DNA of 64,000 nucleotides from an uncultured Phycisphaerales bacterium (GCA_937871915.1 CALMPG010000134.1:78453-142452); one strand, 5' to 3'; shown: positions 50,401-59,753, counted from the first letter of the stretch. The notes: generated by a model from the sequence alone, not told the origin. Translations and numbers: made by a program.

Positions 50401-51906
50401 ACTCTTCACTTCAACCCTCAACTTCCCCAGCGTCGGCAGAATATCCAGCAGCGCATTGACCGTCTCCCCGTCCGCCAGCGACAGCGTCGTGATCGCCAGG
50501 TGCGTCGCATCCATCGGCCGCGTCTCCGAGAGCGCGGCGTCCAGGTCCAGCCAGCATGGCTTCCCGTCCTTCGCCAGCATCGCCTGCGTCCACATGTGGT
50601 ACCCGAAGAATCCCTTGCCCGGCACCGGCCCGTCCACATACACCAGCCCGCTCACGCACCGCGCCGGAACCCCATCCGCCCGCAACATCGCGCAGAGCAG
50701 CACGGCGTGCTCCGTGCAATCCCCGCACGCCGTCCGCGCCGTCTCCGCCGCCGACGCGAATCCCACGTCGAAGTTCTTCTTCTTGATGAACCGGTGCACG
50801 TACGACCGCATCCGCCCCGCCCGCTCCGACCTCTTCTCCTTCTCCATGTCTCCGACCGCAAGCCCCACCAACCGCACCACCTCCGCGTCGTCCGAGTTGA
50901 TCATCGACGACGGCTTCCGATACGCCTCGTCCTCGATCTCGGCCCTGGTGGCCTCCGTGCACGCCGTCGAGTCCACGTGGACCCTCAGGGTGCGGTCGTC
51001 CACCCTCGCGACCGACTGCGCTCCCGCGCTCGGCCACTCGCCGATCGGTCCTCCCTCGCTCCGCACAACATAGTCCCCAAGGGTGCGATCCCGAGGCGAT
51101 CGGATCTGCCGGTCGGGCCTGATGAACGTCGATTCCAACAGTTCCGGCGGGTCCGCCCTCGCCATCGCGACCGCCCGATCCGCCCGCACCAGCACCACCC
51201 TCATCCCCCCGATGTCGTTCTCGCTCCGCAGCGAGACACCCTTCTCGTCGGTGTACTCGGTGGACTCGGCGCTCGGCATCATCTCGTTCTTCGCCGACCA
51301 CTTCAGCGCGGGCACGGTCTTGCCCACCACGTCCAGCGTCGTCCTCTCCAGCAACGTCATCGTCTGGCGCGCCGGCGTCAGGCCCACCGTCGGCTCGATC
51401 GTCCGCGCCGAAAACCCCTTCTCCCCCGCCGCGATCTTCCCCGCGATGAACCGCCCGAGCGCCACCGGCGTCATCCACTCCCCCTCGGGCAGCGGTTTCT
51501 TCTCGCTCGTCTTCGATCCTCCCGCCACGCGGCTCACGTCCACCCCATCGGCCTTGAACACATACTCGTCGATCGTCGGCATCGTCCCGAACTTCACCTC
51601 GGATCGCATCCGCACCGGCTTCCCCTCCGCCGTCTCCGTGAACTCCGACGACAGCCCCACCGGAACCACCGCCTCGCCCCGCCTCAGGCTCATCGCCATC
51701 ACGCTCTTGGTCACGAACCGCTCCCCATCCTTCACGGTCGAAGCGTGCATGTGCCCGCACCTCTTCCCCTGGATCTCCACCACGTACCAGTAGTCCTCCA
51801 CCACCTGCCCGTGCGCCGAGCCAAGCAGCACCAGCAACCCAACCAGCGCGCCCGCCGCACGCACGCCCCACGCCCGGCGCTCCAACCCGCGATCATCCGT
51901 GTTCAT
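50392..51906 (-). CDS. exported transglutaminase-like protein
   Basis: A 504-residue protein. The signal peptide is about 10-34 (ending GSAHGQ). The C-terminal transglutaminase-like core has the Cys of ACGDCTEHAVLLCAMLRADG, the His of FGYHMWTQAM and the Asp of WLDLDAAL. The N-terminal about 300 residues carry an immunoglobulin-like beta region with no name. It could cross-link or hydrolyse peptides in the envelope. The ATG at 51906 overlaps a repeat-like stretch, so a slightly later start is possible. Confidence 0.82.
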   Translation of the reverse strand: MNTDDRGLERRAWGVRAAGALVGLLVLLGSAHGQVVEDYWYVVEIQGKRCGHMHASTVKDGERFVTKSVMAMSLRRGEAVVPVGLSSEFTETAEGKPVRMRSEVKFGTMPTIDEYVFKADGVDVSRVAGGSKTSEKKPLPEGEWMTPVALGRFIAGKIAAGEKGFSARTIEPTVGLTPARQTMTLLERTTLDVVGKTVPALKWSAKNEMMPSAESTEYTDEKGVSLRSENDIGGMRVVLVRADRAVAMARADPPELLESTFIRPDRQIRSPRDRTLGDYVVRSEGGPIGEWPSAGAQSVARVDDRTLRVHVDSTACTEATRAEIEDEAYRKPSSMINSDDAEVVRLVGLAVGDMEKEKRSERAGRMRSYVHRFIKKKNFDVGFASAAETARTACGDCTEHAVLLCAMLRADGVPARCVSGLVYVDGPVPGKGFFGYHMWTQAMLAKDGKPCWLDLDAALSETRPMDATHLAITTLSLADGETVNALLDILPTLGKLRVEVKSEK

Positions 51907-51975
51907 CTGTGGCCCTTTCGCGGCATTCCGCTCTCCAAGGATATCGCCCTCCGCTCCTACTCTTCGCCGCCCCCC

Positions 51976-52812
51976 ATGATCGACACCCACTGCCACCTCA
52001 CCTTCCCCGACTTCCACGGGAAGATCGACCAGACCCTCCGCGAGGCCGCGGCCGCCGGCGTCACCGGGTGCATCACCATCTCCACCACCACCCTCGACTG
52101 CCTCGACGCCCTCGCCATCGCCCAAGCCCACGAGCGCGTCTGGTGCTCCGCCGGCGTCCACCCCCTCTACGCCGACCTCAACGACGACCGCGCGGCCGGC
52201 CGCGCCGGCCCCGCCCACATCTGGGACAACCTCAAACGCGTCGCCACGCACCCCAAGTGCGTCGGCTGGGGCGAACTCGGCCTCGACAACCACTATCCCA
52301 CCCCCACCCACGACATCCAACTCGCGGTCCTCGAAGAGCAACTCGCCTTCATCGAGTCCGTCAACCACGACAAGCCCGGCGGCATCGGCAAGCCGGGCGG
52401 CCTCCCCATCGTCATCCACTGCCGCGAGGCCTTCGACGATCTCCTCCCCATCCTGCGCTCCACCCGCCTTCCTCCCGAGCGCTTCGTCTTCCACTGCTTC
52501 ACCGGCACCCCCGGCGACATGATGCAGGTCTTCGACTTCGGCGCCTTCGTCAGTTTCACCGGCGTGCTCACCTACCCCAACGCGCCCGAGCTCCGCGACG
52601 CGGCCAAGTTCATGCCCCTCGACCGCATCATGGTCGAGACCGACGCCCCCTTTCTTCCGCCCGTTCCCCATCGCGGCAAGCGCCCCTGCCTCCCCGCCTA
52701 CACCGCCGACACCGCCAAGGCCCTCGCCGAACTCCGCAAGGTCTCCTGGCCGGAGTTCCACCACCAACTCAACGAGAACACCCGCACGTTCTTCAACATC
52801 GACGCTCGATAG
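51976..52812 (+). CDS. tatD: TatD-family deoxyribonuclease
   Basis: A 278-residue metal-dependent nuclease. Ligands visible are HCH in IDTHCHLTF (about 3-7), GELGLDNHY, VIHCREAFDD, VFHCFTGT and VETDAPFLPP. Length is close to family. TatD enzymes act in DNA repair and turnover. The start is ATG at 51976, with no Shine-Dalgarno sequence and a TACTCT box 12 nt before it. Confidence 0.93.
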   Translation: MIDTHCHLTFPDFHGKIDQTLREAAAAGVTGCITISTTTLDCLDALAIAQAHERVWCSAGVHPLYADLNDDRAAGRAGPAHIWDNLKRVATHPKCVGWGELGLDNHYPTPTHDIQLAVLEEQLAFIESVNHDKPGGIGKPGGLPIVIHCREAFDDLLPILRSTRLPPERFVFHCFTGTPGDMMQVFDFGAFVSFTGVLTYPNAPELRDAAKFMPLDRIMVETDAPFLPPVPHRGKRPCLPAYTADTAKALAELRKVSWPEFHHQLNENTRTFFNIDAR

Positions 52813-52863
52813 TCTGTCTCCGTCCTTCCTTCCCCCTTCCGCCACCCCCCCTCCACCTTTCCC

Positions 52864-53946
52864 ATGACCCTCGCCGCCTGGTTCCACACCCTCTCCCCCT
52901 TCGCCGTCAGGTTCGGCCCCGACTTGGGCATCCGCTGGTACGGCCTGGCCTACCTCGCGGGCTTTGCCGTCGCGTACTTCGCCATGCGGGCCATGTCCCG
53001 GCGCGCCCTCATCGCCATCCCCTACGACCGCGTCGGCGACGCCCTCCTCTGGCTCATCGGCGGCGCGCTCATCGGCGGCCGCATCGGCTACGCCCTCTTC
53101 TACGACCCGCGTCTTCTCTACACGTTCTCCGACCACTTCCCCTTCTGGTCCCTGCTCGCCATCAACGAGGGCGGCATGGCCAGCCACGGCGGCATCGCCG
53201 GCACCATCATCGCCGCGTGGCGCATCAGCCGAGGGTTCCGCGACTCCACCGGCGCGATCGTCGGGCGTACTTCATTCATGCACGTCTGCGACGCCATGGC
53301 CCTCGTCGCCCCCGCCGGCCTGATGTTCGGGCGCCTCGCGAACTTCGTCAACGGCGAACTCCTCGGCAAGATTGTGGCCAAGCCGGGCGAGGCCTCGCCG
53401 TGGTGGGCCGTGCAATACCCGCAGGAGATCGACCTCTGCGCCACCGACCGCCTCGGCAACACGTCTCCCGGCCCGGACCTCGTCCAGACACCCGAGCAGT
53501 GGCAGAAGATCCTCGACCTCGCCCGCCCCCTCGCCCCCGACAACACCATCGAGGGCCTGCGCGTGGGCGTGCATCGCCTCGCCCACGAGGGCTGGAAGCA
53601 CGTCGAGCAACTCAGGCCCCTCATCTCCGCCCGCCACCCCAGCCAGCTCTACCAGGGCGCGGCCGAGGGCCTCATCCTCGGCGCGGTCCTCTGGATCGTC
53701 TGGGCCAAGCCCCGCAAGCCCGGCGTCATCGGCGCCATCTTCCTCATCGCCTACGGCATTCTCCGCATCCTCACCGAACTCATCCGCCTCCCGGACGCCC
53801 AACTCGCGGTCCGGCGCATCCTCGGCCTCTCGCGCGGCCAGTGGCTCAGCGTCGCCATGATCGCCGTGGGCTTATGGGTGCTGGTCTACGCCACGCGCAG
53901 AGCGGCGCCGAAAATGGGCGGATGGCTCCGCCCTGCGCGAACCTGA
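52864..53946 (+). CDS. lgt: prolipoprotein diacylglyceryl transferase
   Basis: A 360-residue multi-pass membrane enzyme that adds diacylglycerol to lipobox cysteines. It has IRWYGLAYLAGF, GGMASHGGIAGT, the signature GLMFGRLANFVNGEL, and RHPSQLYQGAAEG. An insertion of about 85 soluble residues (about 175-260) separates the signature from HPSQLYQ, more than in E. coli. It should modify the lipoproteins at 10773, 18795 and 39750. Confidence 0.95.
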   Translation: MTLAAWFHTLSPFAVRFGPDLGIRWYGLAYLAGFAVAYFAMRAMSRRALIAIPYDRVGDALLWLIGGALIGGRIGYALFYDPRLLYTFSDHFPFWSLLAINEGGMASHGGIAGTIIAAWRISRGFRDSTGAIVGRTSFMHVCDAMALVAPAGLMFGRLANFVNGELLGKIVAKPGEASPWWAVQYPQEIDLCATDRLGNTSPGPDLVQTPEQWQKILDLARPLAPDNTIEGLRVGVHRLAHEGWKHVEQLRPLISARHPSQLYQGAAEGLILGAVLWIVWAKPRKPGVIGAIFLIAYGILRILTELIRLPDAQLAVRRILGLSRGQWLSVAMIAVGLWVLVYATRRAAPKMGGWLRPART

Positions 53947-54001
53947 CGTCCGCGCAGCCTCGTATCATCCCGGCTTCTGTCCTTTTCTCCGGAGTTCCCG
54001 C

Positions 54002-55057
54002 ATGACGGTGATGGTTACAGGCGGCGCAGGCTACATCGGTTCCCACGCCGTCCTTCGGCTTCTTCGCGATGGCCAGCGCGTCGTCGCCGTGGACAACCTC
54101 TTCCGCGGCCACCGCGAGGCCATCGAGCGCCTCCAGACCGTCGCCGATGGTCGCCTGACCTTCGTCCCCGCCGACGTCGGCGATGGCCCGCTCATGGCCC
54201 GCCTGCTCGCCGAGCACAAGGTCAAGACCGTCATGCACTTCGCGGCGATGGCCTACGTCGGCGAGAGCGTGACCCAGCCCCTGCGCTACTACCGCAACAA
54301 CACCGGCGCGACGCTGGCGCTCCTCGAAGCGATCCAGCAGAGTTGGATGGATTCCAGCGCCGGCGGAGGCGTCGAGAAACTCGTGTTCTCCTCCACCTGC
54401 GCCTCCTATGGCGAGCCGCCCAAGCAGTTCATCCCCATCCCCGAGACCTGCCCGCAGCAGCCGGTGAACCCGTATGGGTGGTCGAAACTCTTCTGCGAAC
54501 TCATGATGCGCGACTTCGCGGCCCAGGCGTGGCGCGATAAGCGGGCCTTCTCGTGGGCCGCGCTGCGATACTTCAACGTCGCCGGATCGGACTCCTCCGG
54601 CCTCATCGGCGAGCACCACGAGCCCGAGACCCACCTGATCCCCGTCTGCCTGCAAGTGGTCCTCGGCCAGCGCGAAGCCCTCTCCATCCACGGCACGGAT
54701 TATCCCACTCCCGACGGCACCTGCATCCGCGACTACGTCCACGTGGAGGACCTCATCGACGCCCACGTCACCGTCATGAAGGCCCTCAACCCGGGGGAGC
54801 ACCGCTTCTACAACCTCGGCATCGGCAACGGCCTCTCCGTTCGCCAGATCATCGACTCGGTCAAGCGCGTCACCGGCAAGGACTTCAAAGTCATTGAAGG
54901 CCCTCGCCGCCCCGGCGACCCCCCGGAACTCTTTGCCGACCCCCGCAAAATCGCCGCCGACCTCAACTGGAAGGCCCGCATTACCGATCCGGACAAGATC
55001 GTTTCGACCGCTTGGAACTGGTTTCAGAAACACCCGCGTGGATACTCGAAGTCATGA
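54002..55057 (+). CDS. galE: UDP-glucose 4-epimerase
   Basis: A 351-residue short-chain dehydrogenase/reductase. The NAD motif is GGAGYIG at 7-13, and the catalytic pair is Y158-x3-K162 (YGWSK). Other family text is FSSTCASYGEP and TCIRDYVHVEDLIDAH. It interconverts UDP-glucose and UDP-galactose for exopolysaccharide or envelope sugars. GGAG lies upstream. A tandem repeat block follows. Confidence 0.94.
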   Translation: MTVMVTGGAGYIGSHAVLRLLRDGQRVVAVDNLFRGHREAIERLQTVADGRLTFVPADVGDGPLMARLLAEHKVKTVMHFAAMAYVGESVTQPLRYYRNNTGATLALLEAIQQSWMDSSAGGGVEKLVFSSTCASYGEPPKQFIPIPETCPQQPVNPYGWSKLFCELMMRDFAAQAWRDKRAFSWAALRYFNVAGSDSSGLIGEHHEPETHLIPVCLQVVLGQREALSIHGTDYPTPDGTCIRDYVHVEDLIDAHVTVMKALNPGEHRFYNLGIGNGLSVRQIIDSVKRVTGKDFKVIEGPRRPGDPPELFADPRKIAADLNWKARITDPDKIVSTAWNWFQKHPRGYSKS

Positions 55058-55163
55058 ACAGGTGAGCAGGTGAAGAGGTGAACAGGTGAATAATCCAAGT
55101 CCCCTGCTCCCCTGCTCCCCTGCTCCCCTGCTCCCCCGCTCCCCCGCTCCCCCGCTCCCTCCC
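55058..55163. repeat. 9-nt tandem repeats after galE
   Basis: (AACAGGTGA)-type units, then about eight copies of CCTGCTCCC/CCCGCTCCC. It fills the gap to the next start codon at 55168. Confidence 0.8.
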
Positions 55164-55167
55164 CCTC

Positions 55168-56133
55168 ATGCTCCGCCTCGCCCTCAGCCCCTATCACCTC
55201 GCCACGCGTGAAGCGCCGGCCATGGCCGCGCTCATTCTCGCCGATCGTGTCGTCACGCTTATGCCCCAGCCCGTCGCGGGCGCGACGCGCACCGCCGTTC
55301 GCGCGGCGGTGAACGAATCCCCCCACTACCTCCGCCTCATGGAATCGTGGCGCTGGTCCTCGCCCCTGTGGACCGCGGGCCTGATCTCCTCGGGCATCGA
55401 CGGGGATGAGTCGAGCGGCGAACTTCCGGGCGTGTACCAGTCCATCGCCGAGGAGGACGAGCTTGCCAGCCTCCGCCCGCTCACCCGCGGCGCGGAAGAG
55501 CGCGCCGCCCAGAGCGCGGCCAAGTCGCTCGACCACATGGCCGCCGACCTGCTCCGCGGCGGGCCGGACCCCGGCATCAACATCCCCGTCTGCGCTGCGC
55601 TCGACCGCTTCGCGCAGCGCCACGACCTGTGCGTGGTGCGCTCGGGCATCTCGTCCATCGCGCAGCGGGCCGAGGCCCGCATGGGCACGCGCCTGTTCTC
55701 GGTGGCGATCCCCATCCTCATGCGGGCAGGGGGCGGACGCATCCAACTCCTCCGCAACGACCTGCACCTGGAACTCTCCGCCCTGCGCGAGGCCATCGCC
55801 GAAGTCCTCGGCGCCGTCCCCGGGTCCGGGGCCAGCGGTCCGCAACTCGCCAGCCGCGTCGATGAACTCCACGCCGCGGCGGAGGCCTATTCCGCGGCCT
55901 TCGCCGCGTGGGCCCCGACGGGCGCCAAGGGCGACGACGAGAACGCCCAGCGCATCACCACCGGGTTCGTGAGCCTCACGGCGAAGTCCGTCCCGGCCGA
56001 CGCCATCCTCCGCTCCAGCCGCGCGGCCATACGTGCCTTGGTGCCCCACGGCCACCACTCCGACGAGGTGTCGGCGTGCGACGACCGACTCGTCGCGCTG
56101 GTGGTTCGCGAGATGAGCCTGCGGCCGGAGTGA
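55168..56133 (+). CDS. conserved-looking protein of unknown function
   Basis: A 321-residue protein, mostly helical, with no signal peptide or membrane helix. It has no motif that I can link to a family. Segments such as [21 protein letters not shown] and [22 protein letters not shown] look like a soluble alpha-helical fold. The ATG immediately follows the tandem repeat, so the start may be less certain. It ends 26 nt before the DUF255 gene and could share a transcript with it. Confidence 0.6.
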   Translation: MLRLALSPYHLATREAPAMAALILADRVVTLMPQPVAGATRTAVRAAVNESPHYLRLMESWRWSSPLWTAGLISSGIDGDESSGELPGVYQSIAEEDELASLRPLTRGAEERAAQSAAKSLDHMAADLLRGGPDPGINIPVCAALDRFAQRHDLCVVRSGISSIAQRAEARMGTRLFSVAIPILMRAGGGRIQLLRNDLHLELSALREAIAEVLGAVPGSGASGPQLASRVDELHAAAEAYSAAFAAWAPTGAKGDDENAQRITTGFVSLTAKSVPADAILRSSRAAIRALVPHGHHSDEVSACDDRLVALVVREMSLRPE

Positions 56134-56148
56134 CCCGTGCGGGGCCGC

Positions 56149-56154
56149 TACCGT
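56149..56154 (+). promoter_or_regulatory. -10-like box TACCGT, leaderless type
   Basis: TACCGT ends 5 nt before the ATG at 56160. Confidence 0.3.
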
Positions 56155-56159
56155 ACCCC

Positions 56160-58478
56160 ATGCCCACCCCTCCGGCGAAGGCCAACCGCCTCGCCCGCGA
56201 AACCAGCCCGTACCTGCTCCAGCACCAGTTCAATCCGGTGGACTGGTTCGCTTGGGGTGACGAGGCCTTCGCCGAGGCCCGCAAGCGCAACGTCCCGATC
56301 TTTCTCTCCGTGGGCTACTCCACGTGCTACTGGTGCCACGTGATGGAGCGCGAGTCGTTCGAGAACGAGGCCGTCGCCGCCAAGATGAACGCGGGCTTCG
56401 TGTGCGTCAAGGTCGATCGCGAGGAGCGCCCGGATGTGGACGACATCTACATGGCCGCGGTGCAGGCCTTCACGCAGCGCGGCGGGTGGCCGATGAGCGT
56501 CTTCCTCGAGCCGGCCACGCTCAAGCCCTTCTGGGCGGGCACGTACTTCCCCGCCGAGGCGCGCCGGGGCATGGGGAACATGCCGACATTCCCGCAGATC
56601 CTCGACTCGATCAGCGCGGCGTGGCGCGACCGGCACGCGGAGATCGTGAAACAGGCCGACACGCTCGCCGACGCGGTGCGCGAGCGGGTCGGGGCGTCGG
56701 CCGCGCCGGTGCGCATCGGCGAGGCGCAGATCACGCAGGGCGCGTCGCAGTTGCTGCGCATCCACGATTCCATCCACGGCGGCTTTGGCGGGGCGCCGAA
56801 GTTTCCACAGCCCTCGTTCCTCGACCTGCTGCTGGCGGTGCGCCAGTCCGCGGGCGACGACGACACGCGCCGGGCCATCGAGGGGGCGCTCAACACCACG
56901 CTCGCGGGCATGGCCCGCGGGGGCATCTTCGATCAGGTCGGCGGCGGGTTCCACCGCTACAGCGTGGACGAGAAGTGGCTGGTGCCGCACTTCGAGAAGA
57001 TGCTCTACGACAACGGCGCGCTGGCGGAGACGTACGCCCGGGCCTCGAAGTCGCTGGGCTCGGCGCTCTTTGCCCGCACCGCACGCCGAATCTGCGAGTA
57101 CATCCTGCGGGAGATGACCGCCCCCCCAACCCCCCCCACCACCCCCACCACCGGCGGCGCGTTCTACTCGGCTCAGGATGCGGAGGTCAGCCACCGCGAG
57201 GGGCAGAACTATTTGTGGACGAAGAAGCAGATCGTCGAGGTGCTCGGGGAGAAGGACGGGGCGTGGGTCGCGTCGGTGTATGGCCTTGACGCGGGGACCA
57301 ACTTCCAGGACCCGCACCACCCCGAGGATGCCCCCGCGAACGTGCTGTTCCTGTCGGGCGATCCGGACTGGACGCGGCTGGATGCGCTCAACGCCCGCCT
57401 GTACGAGGCCCGTGCGAAGCGCGACCAGCCCTCGACGGACACGAAGATCCTCGCGGGTTGGAACGGCCTGATGATCGCGGGATTGGCCGTGACGGGCCGG
57501 ATGCTCGGCGAGGCACGGTTCATCGACGCGGCCCGCCGGGCGGCGGACTTCATTCTCGGTTCCATGCGCACGCCCGACGGATCGCTGCTGCGAACCTTCG
57601 CCGGCGGGCGGGCGGCGATCCCGGCGTTTCTGGAGGACTACGCCCTCCTCGCGCACGGCCTGCTGGAACTGCACCTGACGGGCACGGACTCCATCGGCAC
57701 GTACCTGCACGCGGCCGAGGGGCTGGTGGCCAAGGCCGAGGGCCTGTTCGCCGACGGGCGCGGCGGGTGGTACGACACGCTGGCGGACCGGCCGGACCTG
57801 TTCGTCCGCACACGCACCATCCACGATGGGGCGATGGCGAGCGGAACGTCGGTGATGATCCATGACCTGATCGACCTCGCGGTGATCACGGGCAATGCGG
57901 ACCTGCGGAAGCGGGCCGCGCGGGGGCTGGCGTCGGTCAGCGGCGAGATCGCGGCGCACCCGCTGGGGGCGGCCAACTCGGTGCGGGCGCTGCTGCGGCT
58001 GCTGGCGCTGGATCGGGGGGCGATGGAGAGTGCGATGGCGGGGGCGGAAGACCCGCCACGGAGTGGCGGGGTACCCGGCGAGGCGGAGGTCGTGGAGATT
58101 CTCTCGGCGGTGGACTGTGTGGAGGTTCCGGCCGATGGGCCGGTGGGGATCGTGCTGAAGATGCGGGTGGCGTCTGGGTATCACCTTGCCGCGGCGGACC
58201 CGGGGGAGGGCGTGGTCGGGCTGACGCCGCTGTCGGTTCGGATCGTGAACGGTTCGGGTGTGAGCGTGTACGCGGACTACCCGAAGGGAGAGTTGTACGG
58301 CGATCCGGATCGGATTCTGGTCTATCGGGGCGAGTTCGACCTGCCGATCGTGCTCGAGCGGAGCGGGGCGTGGAAGGGGACGCCGCTGATCGCGGTCACG
58401 TACCAGGCGTGCACGGACAGCGCGTGCCTGAGTGCGAAGACGGTCGAGCTGGACGTGTCGGTGGAACGGGGCGGATAG
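56160..58478 (+). CDS. DUF255/YyaL thioredoxin-domain protein fused to a DsbD-like C-terminal domain
   Basis: A 772-residue protein. Residues 1-165 are the DUF255 thioredoxin-like domain with CYWCHVM (C56, C59), and residues about 180-625 are a six-hairpin-like (alpha/alpha)6 domain, as in YyaL/SSP411. Residues about 643-772 add a DsbD N-terminal-like beta domain with [19 protein letters not shown], holding a Cys pair. Residues 631-642 ([12 protein letters not shown]) come from a REP palindrome in frame. DNA third positions change from C-rich to G-rich along this gene. A role in thiol or redox metabolism is likely. The substrate is unknown. Confidence 0.88.
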   Translation: MPTPPAKANRLARETSPYLLQHQFNPVDWFAWGDEAFAEARKRNVPIFLSVGYSTCYWCHVMERESFENEAVAAKMNAGFVCVKVDREERPDVDDIYMAAVQAFTQRGGWPMSVFLEPATLKPFWAGTYFPAEARRGMGNMPTFPQILDSISAAWRDRHAEIVKQADTLADAVRERVGASAAPVRIGEAQITQGASQLLRIHDSIHGGFGGAPKFPQPSFLDLLLAVRQSAGDDDTRRAIEGALNTTLAGMARGGIFDQVGGGFHRYSVDEKWLVPHFEKMLYDNGALAETYARASKSLGSALFARTARRICEYILREMTAPPTPPTTPTTGGAFYSAQDAEVSHREGQNYLWTKKQIVEVLGEKDGAWVASVYGLDAGTNFQDPHHPEDAPANVLFLSGDPDWTRLDALNARLYEARAKRDQPSTDTKILAGWNGLMIAGLAVTGRMLGEARFIDAARRAADFILGSMRTPDGSLLRTFAGGRAAIPAFLEDYALLAHGLLELHLTGTDSIGTYLHAAEGLVAKAEGLFADGRGGWYDTLADRPDLFVRTRTIHDGAMASGTSVMIHDLIDLAVITGNADLRKRAARGLASVSGEIAAHPLGAANSVRALLRLLALDRGAMESAMAGAEDPPRSGGVPGEAEVVEILSAVDCVEVPADGPVGIVLKMRVASGYHLAAADPGEGVVGLTPLSVRIVNGSGVSVYADYPKGELYGDPDRILVYRGEFDLPIVLERSGAWKGTPLIAVTYQACTDSACLSAKTVELDVSVERGG
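58052..58075. repeat. GGTACC-type REP palindrome inside a coding sequence
   Basis: CCCGCCACGGAGTGGCGGGG then TACC. The stem CCCGCCAC / GTGGCGGG has loop GGA. The reverse complement carries the GGTACC head of the family. Found exactly at the junction between the YyaL part and the DsbD-like part of the gene. Confidence 0.75.
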
Positions 58479-58481
58479 GAA

Positions 58482-58505
58482 CACCACGCGGAGCGTGGTG
58501 GTACC
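58482..58505. repeat. GGTACC-type REP palindrome
   Basis: CACCACGCGGAGCGTGGTGG then TACC. It is the exact reverse complement of 26335-26358, a 24-nt match 32 kb away. It lies between the DUF255 gene and the dciA-like gene. Confidence 0.85.
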
Positions 58506-58509
58506 CCGA

Positions 58510-58515
58510 TACACT
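58510..58515 (+). promoter_or_regulatory. -10-like box TACACT, leaderless type
   Basis: TACACT ends exactly 6 nt before the ATG at 58522. Confidence 0.4.
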
Positions 58516-58521
58516 GGGCGC

Positions 58522-59127
58522 ATGGACGGGAAGGACATGGAATCCATCTCGCGGATCGAGCGGCTGCGGAAGAGCCGCGTGCCGCCAGCGGATAAGCCGA
58601 CGCGGCGCGACCGGCTGGCCGTGGGGGATCGCGCGGGGCCGCTGAAGGTGCGGGTGCGTCTGCGGACCGACAACTCGCTGGCGACGATGATGGACCTGCG
58701 GGTGAAGGAGACCATCAACCGCAAGAGGAATCTGGGGCGGGCGGCGGCGGCGTGGCGGGAGACCGTCGAGCCGTACCTGTCGTTCCCGGCGATCCTGCTG
58801 GACATCCGCAAGGGGGTGCTGGTGGTGCTGGTGGAGAACGCCTCGCAGCGGTTCGAGATGGACCGGACGCTGCGCGGGGGGCGGAAGAAGCACTTCCTGC
58901 AGCGGTGCCTGGCGCCGGTGGATGATGTGAAGATCTCCGTCGGGCCGCCGCCGAAGGCCGTGGTGGCCCAGGAGCGGCGGACGCGGACGATCGAGGAGGA
59001 GGATGAGGAGTTGCAGGACCACCTCGACCGCGGGCTGGTCACCGAGGAAACAGCGCTGGAGGTCCGCGCGGCGTGGGACCGGGCCCGGCGCGAGGCGAGC
59101 GTGCGGGATGCGAGCGGGCCGGACTGA
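58522..59127 (+). CDS. DciA-like (DUF721) protein
   Basis: A 201-residue protein. Residues about 70-145 read WRETVEPYLSFPAILLDIRK, GVLVVLVENASQRFEMDRTL, LRGGRKKHFLQRCLAPVDDVKISVG, which follows the DUF721 pattern of DciA (loader/operator of the replicative helicase DnaB). The C-terminus is an acidic helix (EEEDEELQDH). The ATG at 58522 (MDGKDMES) is used. The first in-frame ATG lies in the previous gene. The assignment is by pattern only, but dciA is often near the replication origin, and a strand-composition switch lies nearby. Confidence 0.65.
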   Translation: MDGKDMESISRIERLRKSRVPPADKPTRRDRLAVGDRAGPLKVRVRLRTDNSLATMMDLRVKETINRKRNLGRAAAAWRETVEPYLSFPAILLDIRKGVLVVLVENASQRFEMDRTLRGGRKKHFLQRCLAPVDDVKISVGPPPKAVVAQERRTRTIEEEDEELQDHLDRGLVTEETALEVRAAWDRARREASVRDASGPD

Positions 59128-59191
59128 GATGTGGCGGGCGTGGACCGTTTGTTGTCGCACGCACCGATCGGCGGCGGTGGAGCCAACGAAG

Positions 59192-59316
59192 CCGCCGGGG
59201 ACCGTCGGGGTACCCAAACCATGACCCGCCGGGGACCGTCGGGGTACCCAAACCATGACCCGCCGGGGACCGTCGGGGTCCCAAACCATGAGCCGCCGGG
59301 GACCGTCGGGGTACCC
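59192..59316. repeat. 34-nt tandem repeat, 3.7 copies
   Basis: Copies start at 59192, 59226, 59260 and 59293. The unit is CCGCCGGGGACCGTCGGGGT then ACCCAAACCATGAC. The third copy lacks one base and the fourth is truncated. The core CCGCCGGGGACCGTCGGGGTACCC resembles the GGTACC REP family. No unique spacers occur between copies. Confidence 0.9.
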
Positions 59317-59319
59317 GGA

Positions 59320-59520
59320 CTACGCGGCCTTGGCGGGGGGCTGGGCCTTGGCGTCGGCGGATGGGGCGGCGGGGGCGGGGGCGACGACCTTTTCGGGGAC
59401 GCGGATGGTGGAGCCGCAGGACTGGCAGCGGACGTTCTTGCCGCGCGAACTGACGGGGACGGCGAGGATCTTCCGACAGGACAGGGACGGGCACATGATG
59501 CGGATGTGGTCGGTGGGCAT
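59320..59520 (-). CDS. small zinc-ribbon protein
   Basis: A 66-residue protein. Four cysteines (C10, C15, C32, C35) in IMCPSLSCRKILAVP and NVRCQSCGSTIRVPE form a planctomycete-type zinc ribbon. The tail is Ala/Pro rich. Its stop lies 4 nt from the tandem repeat. The ATG at 59520 is the family start. An upstream extension crosses a repeat. Function unknown. Confidence 0.7.
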   Translation of the reverse strand: MPTDHIRIMCPSLSCRKILAVPVSSRGKNVRCQSCGSTIRVPEKVVAPAPAAPSADAKAQPPAKAA

Positions 59521-59621
59521 GGGGTTGGGCCTCGCGGGTTGAGGTGGATCGGCCCGAAATGGGGGCGGGATAAGCCCGGGGGTGGCGGGCCGAGAACGGC
59601 GCGGGATATGGGACGCACGGT

Positions 59622-59700
59622 CCCCCTCCGTCGTCGCTTCGCTTGAAAGCCGCGGGCGTCCTGCCCGCGACCTCCCCCGCTGGAGCGGGGGAGGCGGGGG
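59622..59700. repeat. 79-nt direct repeat, copy A (upstream of purA)
   Basis: CCCCCTCCG...CTTCGCTTGAAAGCCGCGGGC then GTCCTGCCCGCGACCTCCCC and CGCTGGAGCGGGGGAGGCGG. Copy B at 61249-61326 has the same order at roughly 85 percent identity, same orientation. CCCCCGCT / AGCGGGGG makes a hairpin in it. Confidence 0.75.
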
Positions 59701-59753
59701 AAGGAACGCCGCTATCGTCATCGGACCCGACCCCTTGCGTGGAGACCTCTCGG

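Noticed and set aside
55908..56133. upstream extension of the DUF255 gene
   Set aside because: Those codons lie inside the preceding gene in another frame; the family start is [20 protein letters not shown] at 56160.
59192..59316. CRISPR-like array
   Set aside because: 34-nt units repeat directly with no unique spacers, and no cas genes are nearby. It is a tandem repeat.
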